Source: Ruminococcus flavefaciens (GTDB lineage Bacteria > Bacillota > Clostridia > Oscillospirales > Ruminococcaceae). Taken from it: a DNA stretch of 64,000 nt. Position numbers and translations under genes: made by a program. The notes below the pieces were generated by a model. The model saw nothing but the letters and a program-made list of their open reading frames with translations, made no database searches and was not told where the DNA came from. Below are positions 51,148 to 60,335 of this stretch, one piece after another. Location of the stretch: the NCBI GenBank assembly GCA_023663905.1, contig JAMPGO010000001.1:173940-237939 (forward strand), written 5' to 3'. The stretch's first letter is position 1. Each line of letters opens with the position of its first letter.

Positions 51148-52926
51148 ATGAAATCAAACAGAATATATGCCCTTGCGCTGGCTGTAGTTTCAGTTGCAGG
51201 GCTGACAGCTTGTCAGAGCAAAAATACTGTGCAGAAGGCTTCCGAAAGCGGAATATCGGAGTTGCAGACAGAAGCCGTTACTGATAAGGCAACGGACTCC
51301 ACAAAGCCGACGGAGGAAACTTTACCGCCCGAGACATATCCCGATTTTCCCATATCTTATCCTGAAATCGAGAAGAAGAGTACAGGCGATTTGTATGAAG
51401 CTGAATATGCGAGAATGACTGAGGGTCTTAAAATCGAGGGAGCGGAATCCGCTGAGACTGCGCAGGAGAACAGCACTGCAAATACTGCTCCTGCATTCAG
51501 CGGAGACGGCTATGTTACGGGATTCAAGTCCGACGGAAGTGACTTTATTGTATTTGATGTTGACACACCGAGCAATCAGCACTACGACTTGTCGTTTAGT
51601 ATTGCTTCCGACCTTGTGGTGGACTGCAAAGTCTCACTGAATGGTTCTGAAATAAGCAATTTCAAGACTATTGACGACGGCGAATTTACTCTCATAACGC
51701 TGTATGGTGTGTTTCTTGTCAAAGGTCAGTCGGAAATCGAATTACGTGCGACTGACGGAAATATGAAGGTTGATTATCTTAAAATTGCCGATAATACGTC
51801 GCTCAGCGAAATCAGCTATAATGCCAGCAATGTGCCTGTAAACAGTCAGGCAGGCGAATCGGCAAAGGAACTCCTCAGCTTTCTCACAAGCAATTACGGC
51901 AGATATACAATTACAGGGCAGTATGCCTCCAGCCCCGAAAATGAGGAGCTGGAGCTTGTCTATCAGACTACAGGCAAATACCCTGTCATAAGATTTTCGG
52001 CAATCCACAACTCAGGAAACTCATTTGACAGCACGTTTAAGGATATTGACGCTTGTGCGGACTGGTACAGAAAAGGCGGTATAGTCGGGCTTATGTGGTA
52101 CTGGGAAGCTCCGTCAAAAAAATCGTCTGTCTATGCCGATGAAACTGATTTTGTCCTCGCCAATGCCGTGACTGATATTGACATAGCGAATCTCACGCAG
52201 GAAGAAATACGTGGACTTTACGGCGAGGGTAAAATCTCGGAGCAGTGCTATGGGCTGATTCTTGACATTGACAATATGGCAGGACAGCTTATGTCACTGA
52301 AAAACAAGGGTGTGCCTGTTCTGTGGCGACCCTTGCACGAAGCTTCGGGCGACTGGTTCTGGTGGGGCGGAGATACTGAATCGTACAAATGGCTCTGGAA
52401 TCTTATGTACAGGCGATTTACTGAATATTTCGCCCTTGATAATCTCATATGGGTGTGGAACGGTCAGAGCGAAAGCACGCTTGTTGACAAGGATACTTTT
52501 GATATAGCCTCCCTCGATATTTATATGGGCAGTGAAAAGGATTACGGAAGCCGTTATGAGCAGTTCCTTGCATTGCAGAAGATAGTCGGCAAAGAAAAGC
52601 TCATTGCCCTAAGCGAATGCAGTGAAATTCCCGATATAGACGCATCATTCCGTGATAATTCCGTGTGGTCGTTCTTCGGCTTGTGGTACGGAAAGTATAT
52701 CAAGGGTGAAAACGGCGGATTTTCTGAGGAATTTATGGACAGGGATTCGTTTATCAGAAGCTATAATTCCGAAGGTGTTATTTCTCTTGACGAATATATA
52801 AAGCTCTGCGGAGGAGACGAGCTTGTACCGCAGTACGAAACGGAGACCACAACGGCTTCTTCAACAGTTTCCACAGAGTTTTCAACAATCTCAACATCCG
52901 GGGAAACGACGGAATACAGCCCTTAA
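51148..52926 (+). CDS. GH26 beta-mannanase lipoprotein with CBM35-like module
   Basis: A 592-aa lipoprotein (lipobox 'LTAC', Cys near 22) anchored at the cell surface. A Thr-rich tether leads to a CBM35-like module (about 85-230; 'DLYEAEYARMTEG' to 'MKVDYLKIADN'). The GH26 barrel has acid/base Glu in 'LWRPLHEASGDWFWWGG' (near 396) and nucleophile Glu in 'LIALSECSEIP' (near 488). The end is a Thr/Ser-rich stretch without a dockerin. It follows the GH95 gene by three bases, so a mannan or fucosylated-glucan pair is likely. Confidence 0.9.
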   Translation: MKSNRIYALALAVVSVAGLTACQSKNTVQKASESGISELQTEAVTDKATDSTKPTEETLPPETYPDFPISYPEIEKKSTGDLYEAEYARMTEGLKIEGAESAETAQENSTANTAPAFSGDGYVTGFKSDGSDFIVFDVDTPSNQHYDLSFSIASDLVVDCKVSLNGSEISNFKTIDDGEFTLITLYGVFLVKGQSEIELRATDGNMKVDYLKIADNTSLSEISYNASNVPVNSQAGESAKELLSFLTSNYGRYTITGQYASSPENEELELVYQTTGKYPVIRFSAIHNSGNSFDSTFKDIDACADWYRKGGIVGLMWYWEAPSKKSSVYADETDFVLANAVTDIDIANLTQEEIRGLYGEGKISEQCYGLILDIDNMAGQLMSLKNKGVPVLWRPLHEASGDWFWWGGDTESYKWLWNLMYRRFTEYFALDNLIWVWNGQSESTLVDKDTFDIASLDIYMGSEKDYGSRYEQFLALQKIVGKEKLIALSECSEIPDIDASFRDNSVWSFFGLWYGKYIKGENGGFSEEFMDRDSFIRSYNSEGVISLDEYIKLCGGDELVPQYETETTTASSTVSTEFSTISTSGETTEYSP

Positions 52927-52977
52927 CCTTAGCTTCTCCACAATGTTTCAACAGTTTTTCAACAGGAGGTGGCGCTA

Positions 52978-54255
52978 TTGAAGAATATTCCGGAGCTAAA
53001 AATAGTTCTTGAACCGGAGCAGGCATTTCTTGTAAACAAAATGATTGGCGAAATCGGTAATCCCGAGTGCCGTGCGGTCAGCTTCCGTATGAGCAGAACC
53101 CTTGTAAGCACACCGTTTTCGGAGCGTGAGGACTTGTTTCTGTTTATGGAGGACGATTTCAGGCAGGTTTACAAGGGCAGAAAAACTTTTGCCGAGTTCA
53201 GGATATATGCGGAAGAGAAATTTCCCGATGATATTGATAAAATATATAACTTTATTATGAAGCAGGCAAAACTTACGCAGGAAAGCCGTGATATGCTTTT
53301 CAAGCGTGAATGCGGACTGTTTACGGAGCTGGCTTTTCCGAGAAATTTCGGCAGAAAACTTTTCGGCGAGGCACAACGTCGTAAGAAAAAGATAATCATT
53401 GTCGCCGATACTCTCTATCCCAGAAGCGTTGTTGCCAATGTCCTTGACAGGTGCGGTTACAGCGGATACAGCGAGCTTGTGGTTGCAAACGAGCTTGAAA
53501 ATACTGATATATACGAAGCCGTGATTGAAAAATCGGCATTGCAGGCGAAAAAGATTCTTAATATAGGCGGAAATGTTGAGGAGGACGTTGAGAAGCCCAT
53601 AATGAAAGGCTCAAAGGCTCTGCTTCTTGCCGATACAATACCGCTTATGCTGAAATCGGGCAGGCTAAGGGGCTATATTCAGGCGAAACATCTGTACGAT
53701 TATGATTCCGCAGGATTTCTTGCGCTACACCTTGCGTTCGGGCTGTATTCGGCATATATGTTCGATGTGCCACGCAACAGAGTGTATAACAGCGATTTCT
53801 GTGCAAGTCCGTATATGCTGGGATTTATAGTGTTCGGTACGCTCAGGCTTGCCAAAGATTTTTCATCGTCCGCTTTTGAGAAAAAATTGATTTCCGCCGT
53901 TGAAGAAAATGAGGAGATAACAAGAGGTGCGGAGGATTTCACATCGCTTTTTTCCGCTCATTTCGGAAATATTTCCAACAGACTGAATTACAGCGGATTT
54001 TCGCTTCCGTTTGAATTTTTTGCAAAGCACGGTGCTGTGCTTGACCGCAATATGCTTAAGCTTGACGGCGATACGCTGAAAGAGTGGCAGGGGATGATAA
54101 CAGAACCTGCGACAGCTCCTGTTTATGTCAGAAGCGTAAAGCAGAATGCGGTTTCAAGGCTGGCTGACAGAATGTTTCCTCCGGGAACAAGAGTGCGAGG
54201 GATTGCCGACGGTATTCTTGTTAAAATGAAGCAGAAAGCCGGATTCCGCCGTTAA
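52978..54255 (+). CDS. HAD-like hydrolase-domain protein
   Basis: About 425 aa. The TTG at 52978 lies eight bases after AGGAGG; the GTG at 52969 directly abuts that site. 'CRAVSFRMSRTLVSTPF' marks the start of a HAD-like core in which the usual Asp nucleophile pair is not clear. 'IIIVADTLYPRSVVANVLDR' has the T/S-motif with the 'YPRS' helix, as in HAD domains linked to cell-surface glycosyltransfer proteins. Further parts have no clear family. It may be a degenerate or pseudo-HAD. It is followed by the spo0A-like gene. Confidence 0.6.
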   Translation: MKNIPELKIVLEPEQAFLVNKMIGEIGNPECRAVSFRMSRTLVSTPFSEREDLFLFMEDDFRQVYKGRKTFAEFRIYAEEKFPDDIDKIYNFIMKQAKLTQESRDMLFKRECGLFTELAFPRNFGRKLFGEAQRRKKKIIIVADTLYPRSVVANVLDRCGYSGYSELVVANELENTDIYEAVIEKSALQAKKILNIGGNVEEDVEKPIMKGSKALLLADTIPLMLKSGRLRGYIQAKHLYDYDSAGFLALHLAFGLYSAYMFDVPRNRVYNSDFCASPYMLGFIVFGTLRLAKDFSSSAFEKKLISAVEENEEITRGAEDFTSLFSAHFGNISNRLNYSGFSLPFEFFAKHGAVLDRNMLKLDGDTLKEWQGMITEPATAPVYVRSVKQNAVSRLADRMFPPGTRVRGIADGILVKMKQKAGFRR

Positions 54256-54444
54256 TTCAACCGTAAATCCCATATTTTTCAGGCAAAAGACATCGTGCAG
54301 TCCAATCGACAGAAATCGACGGCAAAAACCGCCATATTGCGCAAAAACAAGTCATAATATGCCAAAATAAACGGTTGCCGATATGTTTGTAATGTGTTAA
54401 TATATAAATATAGATAAAAAACAAACATATCCGGAGGTAAAAAA

Positions 54445-55200
54445 ATGAATAATAAGATAAAAGTTCTTATCGGCGATGATTCGGCAATGACAGGAGTAAG
54501 CACGGCAAACAAGCTTCGTGAGCGTGGAATGTACGCTTATACGAGGCGCAAGGATTCAGATGTTATAATCGAGTCCATAAAGAACGACCCGCCTGACGCA
54601 GCTGTGCTTGATATTACGGCGCAGAACGGCGACGCAGTTACTATTATGAAAAAGGTGAGAGAAATGGGTGGAAAGTTTCCTGCGTTTATAATCACCTCAG
54701 CTTATGACAATGAGTTCATAGAACGTCAGGTTATGGAGAACGGCGCTTCAAAATTCCTGCTCAAGCCGTATGATGCGGACGACCTTTTCTGCGCTATAAG
54801 CTCCGCACTTGGCGACAAGGCAAACAGTCTCAGCGATGATATGGAGATTATCGTGACAGATATGATTCACCAGCTCGGTGTGCCTGCTCACATAAAGGGC
54901 TACCACTATCTCAGAACGGCTATACTTTATTCGATTAACGACAAAACGCTTCTCGACAGCGTAACAAAGCTTCTCTATCCGACTGTTGCAAGAATCTACG
55001 ATACAACGTCATCGAGAGTTGAAAGAGCTATCCGCCACGCAATAGAGATTGCCTGGAACAGAGGCAATGTTGATACTCTCAATTCGTTTTTCGGCTATAC
55101 AGTTGATACGAGCAAGGGCAAGCCGACAAATTCGGAGTTTATTGCCCTTATCACTGATAAATTACGGCTCAGATACAAGTCTGTGCTGAAACTTAAATAA
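54445..55200 (+). CDS. spo0A: Sporulation transcription factor Spo0A-like response regulator
   Basis: A 251-aa two-domain protein. The receiver domain has '[11 protein letters not shown]' and a phosphorylatable Asp in '[14 protein letters not shown]' (near 54). It lacks the usual P-x-x-D-G sequence after it. The DNA-binding effector domain has the characteristic Spo0A sequence '[19 protein letters not shown]', then '[19 protein letters not shown]', then '[20 protein letters not shown]'. Spo0A controls entry into sporulation. No spoIVB or other sporulation gene is beside it. ATG follows CGGAGG. Confidence 0.88.
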   Translation: MNNKIKVLIGDDSAMTGVSTANKLRERGMYAYTRRKDSDVIIESIKNDPPDAAVLDITAQNGDAVTIMKKVREMGGKFPAFIITSAYDNEFIERQVMENGASKFLLKPYDADDLFCAISSALGDKANSLSDDMEIIVTDMIHQLGVPAHIKGYHYLRTAILYSINDKTLLDSVTKLLYPTVARIYDTTSSRVERAIRHAIEIAWNRGNVDTLNSFFGYTVDTSKGKPTNSEFIALITDKLRLRYKSVLKLK

Positions 55201-55212
55201 GGAGAAATTATT

Positions 55213-55719
55213 ATGTTCAGAAAGATTGATATTACAGAACTCGGGTTCAATCCGTTTACAAAAATCGGCAAGGAATGGATGCTCATCACGGCAGGAAATG
55301 CGGAGAATTTCAATACAATGACGGCTTCGTGGGGACAGCTCGGCGTACTCTGGAACAGAAACGTTCTTACCTGCTATATCCGTCCGAACCGCTATACATA
55401 CGAGTTCATTGAGCAGGGCGAGAGCTTTACGGCTTCGTTTTTCGGTGAGGAATACAGAAAGGCTCTTGCCTTCTGCGGTTCGCATTCAGGAAGAGACTGC
55501 GACAAAATGGCTGAAACGGGTCTTATTCCTGCTGAGCTTGACGGCTGTGTCGGATTTGAACAGGCTGATATGGTACTCGTCTGCCGTAAGCTCTACAGCT
55601 ACGATATGCAGGAAAGCGGTTTCCTTACGGATGACGGAATACCTGCGCAGGCATACGGCTCTGACCCTTATCACCGTGCATACATCGCTGAGATTACAGC
55701 CGTATATGTAAAAGAATAA
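55213..55719 (+). CDS. Flavin reductase-like FMN-binding protein
   Basis: A 168-aa protein with 'MLITAGNAENFNTMTASWG' and 'YIRPNRYTYEFIEQGESFT', the FMN-binding split-barrel of the flavin reductase family. The remainder is 'GFEQADMVLVCRKLYSYDM'. It probably reduces or carries flavin; its electron partner is not known. ATG follows AAGGAG twelve bases after the spo0A stop, so it is co-transcribed. Confidence 0.88.
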   Translation: MFRKIDITELGFNPFTKIGKEWMLITAGNAENFNTMTASWGQLGVLWNRNVLTCYIRPNRYTYEFIEQGESFTASFFGEEYRKALAFCGSHSGRDCDKMAETGLIPAELDGCVGFEQADMVLVCRKLYSYDMQESGFLTDDGIPAQAYGSDPYHRAYIAEITAVYVKE

Positions 55720-55721
55720 AC

Positions 55722-55765
55722 AAAAAACCGACTGTATTGCATAAATACAGCCGGTAATTTTTTTA
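55722..55765 (+). terminator. Terminator after the flavin-reductase gene
   Basis: ACCGACTGTATT pairs with AATACAGCCGGT around GCAT, followed by T7. It can also serve the opposite strand. Confidence 0.85.
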
Positions 55766-56401
55766 TTTGTTTTTCTTGTACATAAGCCACAGAAATTCGA
55801 GAATGCCTATGCCGATAAAAGAGAGCATAGTTTTCATTCCGGGCTTTTTCACCTTGAAACGTGTGATGAATGCGATTGCTATGAGAAGCATAGCAGTGCC
55901 GTAAACCTGTGGGAAATACTCGCCTATATCACGCTGGAAGCTGTATATGAGCGGAAGTATCAGCGAAACGCTTGTAACAGGAAGTCCCTCGTATACCTTG
56001 CGGGTTTCCTCGGTTTTCTTCTGCCGTGATTCCTCCGTTACGTTGAAATATGCAAGTCTTATGACCGCACACAGCGGAAACAGAATCAGCACAGGCAAAT
56101 CCGCAAAAGTGTTCAGACCGACGGAATAGCCGATTACAGTCGGCAGGATTCCGAAGCATACAGCGTCGCAGAGCGAATCAATCTGAATGCCGAACTTTTT
56201 CTCGTCGTCAGTACGGTCTTTTTTGGTGCGGGCAACTTTTCCGTCGAACATATCGCACAGCCCTGAAATCATCAGGCATACTATGGCATAGGTCGGATGA
56301 GGAGTATTTCCGCACATTCCGCAGGAGAGAAAAATTCCCGTTATGGCAGAGGCAAGGCTTATGTATGTGAGAATAACAGTATAGTTATAAAAACCTATCA
56401 T
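55763..56401 (-). CDS. pssA: CDP-alcohol phosphatidyltransferase, likely phosphatidylserine synthase
   Basis: A 212-aa integral membrane enzyme with about five membrane helices. The catalytic motif D-G-x-x-A-R-x8-G-x3-D-x3-D reads 'SGLCDMFDGKVARTKKDR' followed by G-I-Q-I-D-S-L-C-D. That is the CDP-alcohol phosphatidyltransferase family; its size and layout resemble bacterial phosphatidylserine synthase. Phosphatidylinositol or glycerophosphate synthase is less likely. It lies directly downstream of ppk on the same strand. Confidence 0.8.
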   Translation of the reverse strand: MIGFYNYTVILTYISLASAITGIFLSCGMCGNTPHPTYAIVCLMISGLCDMFDGKVARTKKDRTDDEKKFGIQIDSLCDAVCFGILPTVIGYSVGLNTFADLPVLILFPLCAVIRLAYFNVTEESRQKKTEETRKVYEGLPVTSVSLILPLIYSFQRDIGEYFPQVYGTAMLLIAIAFITRFKVKKPGMKTMLSFIGIGILEFLWLMYKKNK

Positions 56402-56430
56402 TTGAATCCCCTATACTCTGGCTTTGTAAT

Positions 56431-58536
56431 TTATTTGCTTTTCTTTACAGTTTTTTTAGTGCCTTTTTTTGCACGGACAGCTTTCATACGCTCCTGTCTT
56501 GCGGATTTTTCATCGAGACGGCGGTAAGCTTCTTCATAGAAATATTCCTGCGAATTAACAGCTTCTTCGCCCTCCTTGCGCTCGACGTGAACGTAATTTC
56601 CGTCAGGAAGCATAACCCTTGCCTTTACGTTGTCCTTCATAAGCACGGCGAACATCTCACGTATACGCTTTCTGAGACGTTCATCTTCAACAGGAACGGC
56701 AACCTCAACACGGCGGATGGTATTTCTGCTCATATAGTCGGCAGAACCGAGGTATATCTTCTGTTCCTTGCCCTCTCTGCCGAATATGAATATACGGCTG
56801 TGTTCGAGGAATCTTCCGACAATGCTTCTGACTGTTATATTTTCGGTATATCCGGGAACACCTGCGACAATACAGCAGAGACCACGCACAATCAGCTCGA
56901 TTTTAACACCTGCCTGTGAAGCTTCAGCAAGCTTGTCGATAATTGCCTTGTCGTTAAGCGAGTTGATTTTCGCAGCGATATAGCCGTTTTCGCCAAGTCT
57001 TATCTGTTCGTCCATAAGGGCGAGAACCTGCGGTCTGAGAGCAAGCGGAGATACGAGGAGCTTGTTTGTTTTCTCAACAAAAGTACCGTTTCGGAGCGCT
57101 GAAAATACAGCTTCCGCATCCTGAGCGATTTCCCTGTCGGCAGTAAGAAGCATTAAGTCCGTGTATATTGCCGAGGTCTTTTCGTTGTAGTTGCCTGTGC
57201 CAATCTGGGTTACATAGTCAAAATTTCCGCCCGTACTTTTTCGGGTGATAAGCAGAAGCTTTGAATGCGCCTTGTATTCTTTAGGACCGTAAATTACAGT
57301 AACTCCTGCCTTTTGCAGAATCTTAGACCACTCAATATTATTCGCCTCATCGAATCTTGCACGGAGTTCAATCATAACAAGAACGTCCTTGCCGTTTTCT
57401 GCGGCGGTGCATAATGCGCTTATAACCTTGCTGTTTCTTGCAAGCCTGTAGAGGGTTATCTTGATTGACGTGACTTTTGGGTCAACAGCGGATTCCTCAA
57501 GAAGCCTGATAAACGAGGAAGTCATTGATTCAAAGGGATAGCTGAGGAGAATGTCTCTTGCCTTTACCTGTGAGAATACTGAACGGTTATCGGCAATCAT
57601 AGCCGATTTTCTTGGTGTGCGTGGAGTGTAATGCAGTTCGGGCGATTCGTCAAGCTCCTGCAACTGGAAAAGGTAGGACAAATCGAGCGGAATATGCGAG
57701 TTGAACACACGCACGTTCTTGATTTTAAGCTTCTTGCAGATATAATTAAGAGCGTCACGGCTGAATTCGTTGGTGATTTCCAGTCGCACAGCTGAAAGAC
57801 GAGTGCGCTTGTATACAAGTTCCTCCATACGCTCACGGAAGTCAGTACCCTTACTGCTCACCTGTATATCGGCATTTCTTGTAACCCTGATAATAGCCCT
57901 GTCCTGAATCTTACAGCCCTTGAACATAAGGTGGGCGAAATGAAGAACAACTTCTTCTTCAAGAATAAAGCGTTTGCCGTTATTTCCGAGCGAAATGATT
58001 CTCTCGCTGTGTTCGTGACCGACAGGAATAATACCGACGGAAATGCCCTTTCTGGTGCAGATATTTACAGCCACATAGAGTTCCTTGTTTTTGAGGAACG
58101 GAAAGGGAAGAGCGTCGTTTATAACAAGCCCGGAAATAAAGGGTTTAAGCTCACGCTTGAAATAGAGTTCAAGAAAAGAAAGCTCTTCGGGCGAGGCAGT
58201 TTCGAAGCTGACGTGTTCAAAGCCGTACTTTTCAAGCTCCTGCATATTTTTGCGGTAGGCTTCCTCAACAGTCGGCTGAAGCCTGCGGACAGCAGTAAAA
58301 ACAGCGTCAAGCTGTTGGGAAGCAGTCATCCCCGTGCGGTCTTTTTTCTTTTTGTTTTCCTTGTTTTTATCAGTGAGCGAACCGACACGAACCATAAAAA
58401 ATTCGTCCATATTGCTCTGATATATTGCTGAAAAAGAAAGTCTTTCAAGAAGCGGATTATCGGGACTTAAAGCTTCTTCAATAACACGCTTGTTGAATTT
58501 AAGCAGTGAAAGCTCTCTGTTTTCGAGATATTCCAT
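56431..58536 (-). CDS. ppk: Polyphosphate kinase
   Basis: A 701-aa PPK1. The N-domain starts 'YLENRELSLLKFNKRVIEEA', the head domain follows, and the catalytic domain has the autophosphorylated His in 'YKAHSKLLLITRKSTG' (near 424). The C-terminal second His lies in 'FLEHSRIFIFGREG', with 'VTQIGTGNYNEKTSAIYTDL' before it. It makes polyphosphate from ATP, tying phosphate storage to the phosphate regulon on the insertion. ATG follows AAGATG; pssA begins 30 bases downstream of its stop. Confidence 0.95.
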   Translation of the reverse strand: MEYLENRELSLLKFNKRVIEEALSPDNPLLERLSFSAIYQSNMDEFFMVRVGSLTDKNKENKKKKDRTGMTASQQLDAVFTAVRRLQPTVEEAYRKNMQELEKYGFEHVSFETASPEELSFLELYFKRELKPFISGLVINDALPFPFLKNKELYVAVNICTRKGISVGIIPVGHEHSERIISLGNNGKRFILEEEVVLHFAHLMFKGCKIQDRAIIRVTRNADIQVSSKGTDFRERMEELVYKRTRLSAVRLEITNEFSRDALNYICKKLKIKNVRVFNSHIPLDLSYLFQLQELDESPELHYTPRTPRKSAMIADNRSVFSQVKARDILLSYPFESMTSSFIRLLEESAVDPKVTSIKITLYRLARNSKVISALCTAAENGKDVLVMIELRARFDEANNIEWSKILQKAGVTVIYGPKEYKAHSKLLLITRKSTGGNFDYVTQIGTGNYNEKTSAIYTDLMLLTADREIAQDAEAVFSALRNGTFVEKTNKLLVSPLALRPQVLALMDEQIRLGENGYIAAKINSLNDKAIIDKLAEASQAGVKIELIVRGLCCIVAGVPGYTENITVRSIVGRFLEHSRIFIFGREGKEQKIYLGSADYMSRNTIRRVEVAVPVEDERLRKRIREMFAVLMKDNVKARVMLPDGNYVHVERKEGEEAVNSQEYFYEEAYRRLDEKSARQERMKAVRAKKGTKKTVKKSK

Positions 58537-58680
58537 AAAGATGTCTCCAATCTGCCGTTCGGCAATGATTTAGCTTATACTTATTATATAACTTTTTTTG
58601 ACGAATGTCAAGAAAAATATATGGAAAACAGGTATACGAGTAAAACATCGGCGGAAAATATAATATGGGATTCTGCTTTA

Positions 58681-59979
58681 TTAATCTATGATATATACTT
58701 TTGCATTGCCTACGCAGTCTTCGGGAACTTGACCCAGAAGCCAGCCCTCATTAGTACATTCTATGTAATAGTAGCCTAAGCCGTCAAAATAGAAGTTTGC
58801 GTTCTTGTCGTCGGTTCTTACGCCTACAGCCATATGACCTTCGGGATGTACAAGGCATACACCGTAACCCATTGAACGGAGCAGACCTGCCAGTAAAAAT
58901 GATAAGTCCTCGCAGTCTCCGCAGTTTTCATAGAGAGTTTCATAGGGATATTTCGGATATTCAACATAGCCTGTCGAATCAATATCCAGTTCATAGGGAA
59001 TGGATTGTACATATACAATGGCTTCGAGAAGCATTTCGTCTTTTGTTTTGCCTATTTCTTCTGCATATCTCAGCATTCCGCCTGCTATGTTGTTCGTCAG
59101 ACCTTCATTTTCATAGATATAGTTTGCCCATTCTGAAATATCTGTATATCTTGGACGTTGCTTGAAATTCTGATACTCTGAATCGAATAACTCTATGGTA
59201 TGAGTCCAAAGCAAACCGTCTGCACCGATATTTTTCTGAATCCTGTTTACAGTGTTGTTGTCTGTTCTTTCAAATGTAATGCCTGTTTCGTTGTACATTG
59301 CTTCAATAATTGCCTCATTTAAAAGAACGTTTATTTTTGCACATAAAATATCAAACTGCTCTCTGGTCATTAAACTGCTGAATTCTGAAAAAAACCCTGA
59401 CAAATCAAATGTAAAGTCCTTGCCTAAATATGCAATATTAGCATTGCTTGTTTCACACTGCCTTAAAACATCTTCAAGAGCTGCTTCAGCGACTTCATCC
59501 AGCTGTTCGTCAGTATAAACATAGACCGATGTTTCCTGAAAATCATAATCTGATGCTTTAATAGGTAAAGTTGCAGTTGTAACAGGAGCAGTCGTCAGAG
59601 CAGGAGTTTTGTTGTTGGTTTTCCAGGTGACATTGGTAACTTCTTTAGCTGTTGTTGCAGCCTTTGTGGTCTGAAAAGTCTTTGCAGTTGTGGTCTGTCT
59701 CGCAGTGGCAGTGGTAGTTACGGCAGTAGTTGTTAATCGGGTCGTGGTCGCCTGCTTGGTAGTTTCAGCCACAGTGGTTTCAGCTACAGTAGTTTCGGCT
59801 ACAGTGGTTTCAGCGGATTCTTCTTCAAGTCCGTCAGAGGATTCTTCTGCTGTGCTTTCCGTTTCAAAAAAAGTACTCTCCGCAGAGTTATTGTTTTCAG
59901 CCTTATTCGCACAGCCTGCGAATGCAAGTGAAGATAAAATGATTCCGACAGCTATAATTATTCCTGTGTTCTTTTTCAT
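58681..59979 (-). CDS. Transglutaminase-like lipoprotein with Thr-rich linker
   Basis: About 432 aa. ATG 59979 follows AAGGAGC and opens a lipoprotein signal peptide (lipobox 'AFAGC', Cys near 22). Residues ~25-140 are an acidic then Thr-rich, Val-Ala-Glu-Thr repeat linker (T-T-V-A-E-T-T-V-A). The C-terminal domain has the transglutaminase-like triad: Cys in 'YENCGDCEDLSFLLAG', His in 'VHPEGHMAVGV' and a following Asp. It may cleave or crosslink cell-wall or surface proteins. A longer start at 60075 lacks a ribosome site. Confidence 0.82.
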   Translation of the reverse strand: MKKNTGIIIAVGIILSSLAFAGCANKAENNNSAESTFFETESTAEESSDGLEEESAETTVAETTVAETTVAETTKQATTTRLTTTAVTTTATARQTTTAKTFQTTKAATTAKEVTNVTWKTNNKTPALTTAPVTTATLPIKASDYDFQETSVYVYTDEQLDEVAEAALEDVLRQCETSNANIAYLGKDFTFDLSGFFSEFSSLMTREQFDILCAKINVLLNEAIIEAMYNETGITFERTDNNTVNRIQKNIGADGLLWTHTIELFDSEYQNFKQRPRYTDISEWANYIYENEGLTNNIAGGMLRYAEEIGKTKDEMLLEAIVYVQSIPYELDIDSTGYVEYPKYPYETLYENCGDCEDLSFLLAGLLRSMGYGVCLVHPEGHMAVGVRTDDKNANFYFDGLGYYYIECTNEGWLLGQVPEDCVGNAKVYIID

Positions 59980-60064
59980 CGAAATTGCTCCTTTATTTTT
60001 GATTTTTGCAAGATACTGTAAGATTATAGCATAATATTTTCTGATTGTCAATGGTTTAACAATA

Positions 60065-60094
60065 CAAAAAAGCACCCGTAATCAGGTGCTTTTA
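60065..60094 (-). terminator. Terminator after tRNA-Leu
   Basis: AGCACC pairs with GGGTGCT around TGATTAC on the minus strand, followed by T6. Confidence 0.8.
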
Positions 60095-60107
60095 TATTTA
60101 TTATTAG

Positions 60108-60191
60108 TGCCGCTGACCGGACTTGAACCGGTACGGATGTTACTCCGAGGGATTTTAAGTCCCTTGTGTCTGCCTATTCCACCACAGCGGC
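60108..60191 (-). tRNA. tRNA-Leu(TAA)
   Basis: An 84-base class II tRNA. Acceptor GCCGCTG pairs with CAGCGGC; the anticodon loop is CTTAAAA with anticodon TAA; the long variable arm is CGGAGTAACATCCG-like; the T-arm is GGTTCAAGTCC. CCA is not encoded, the bases after the discriminator being CTA. Confidence 0.95.
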
Positions 60192-60199
60192 ATAATAAT

Positions 60200-60228
60200 A
60201 TTATATCACCGATTAAGACAAATGTCAA
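60200..60228 (-). promoter_or_regulatory. Promoter of tRNA-Leu
   Basis: On the minus strand TTGACA (60223-60228), 17 bases, TATAAT (60200-60205), just upstream of the tRNA. Confidence 0.85.
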
Positions 60229-60248
60229 GACTTTTTTTAAAAAATTTC

Positions 60249-60277
60249 TTGACAAACGGGAAATAATATGATATACT
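60249..60277 (+). promoter_or_regulatory. Promoter of the aldolase-like gene
   Basis: TTGACA (60249-60254), 17 bases, TATACT (60272-60277). It is divergent from the tRNA-Leu promoter, 20 bases apart. Confidence 0.8.
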
Positions 60278-60335
60278 ATATTAGCAACAGAAATTTGCTT
60301 TAAAGCGTTAAAGTGTACGAAAGGATTGTATATTA

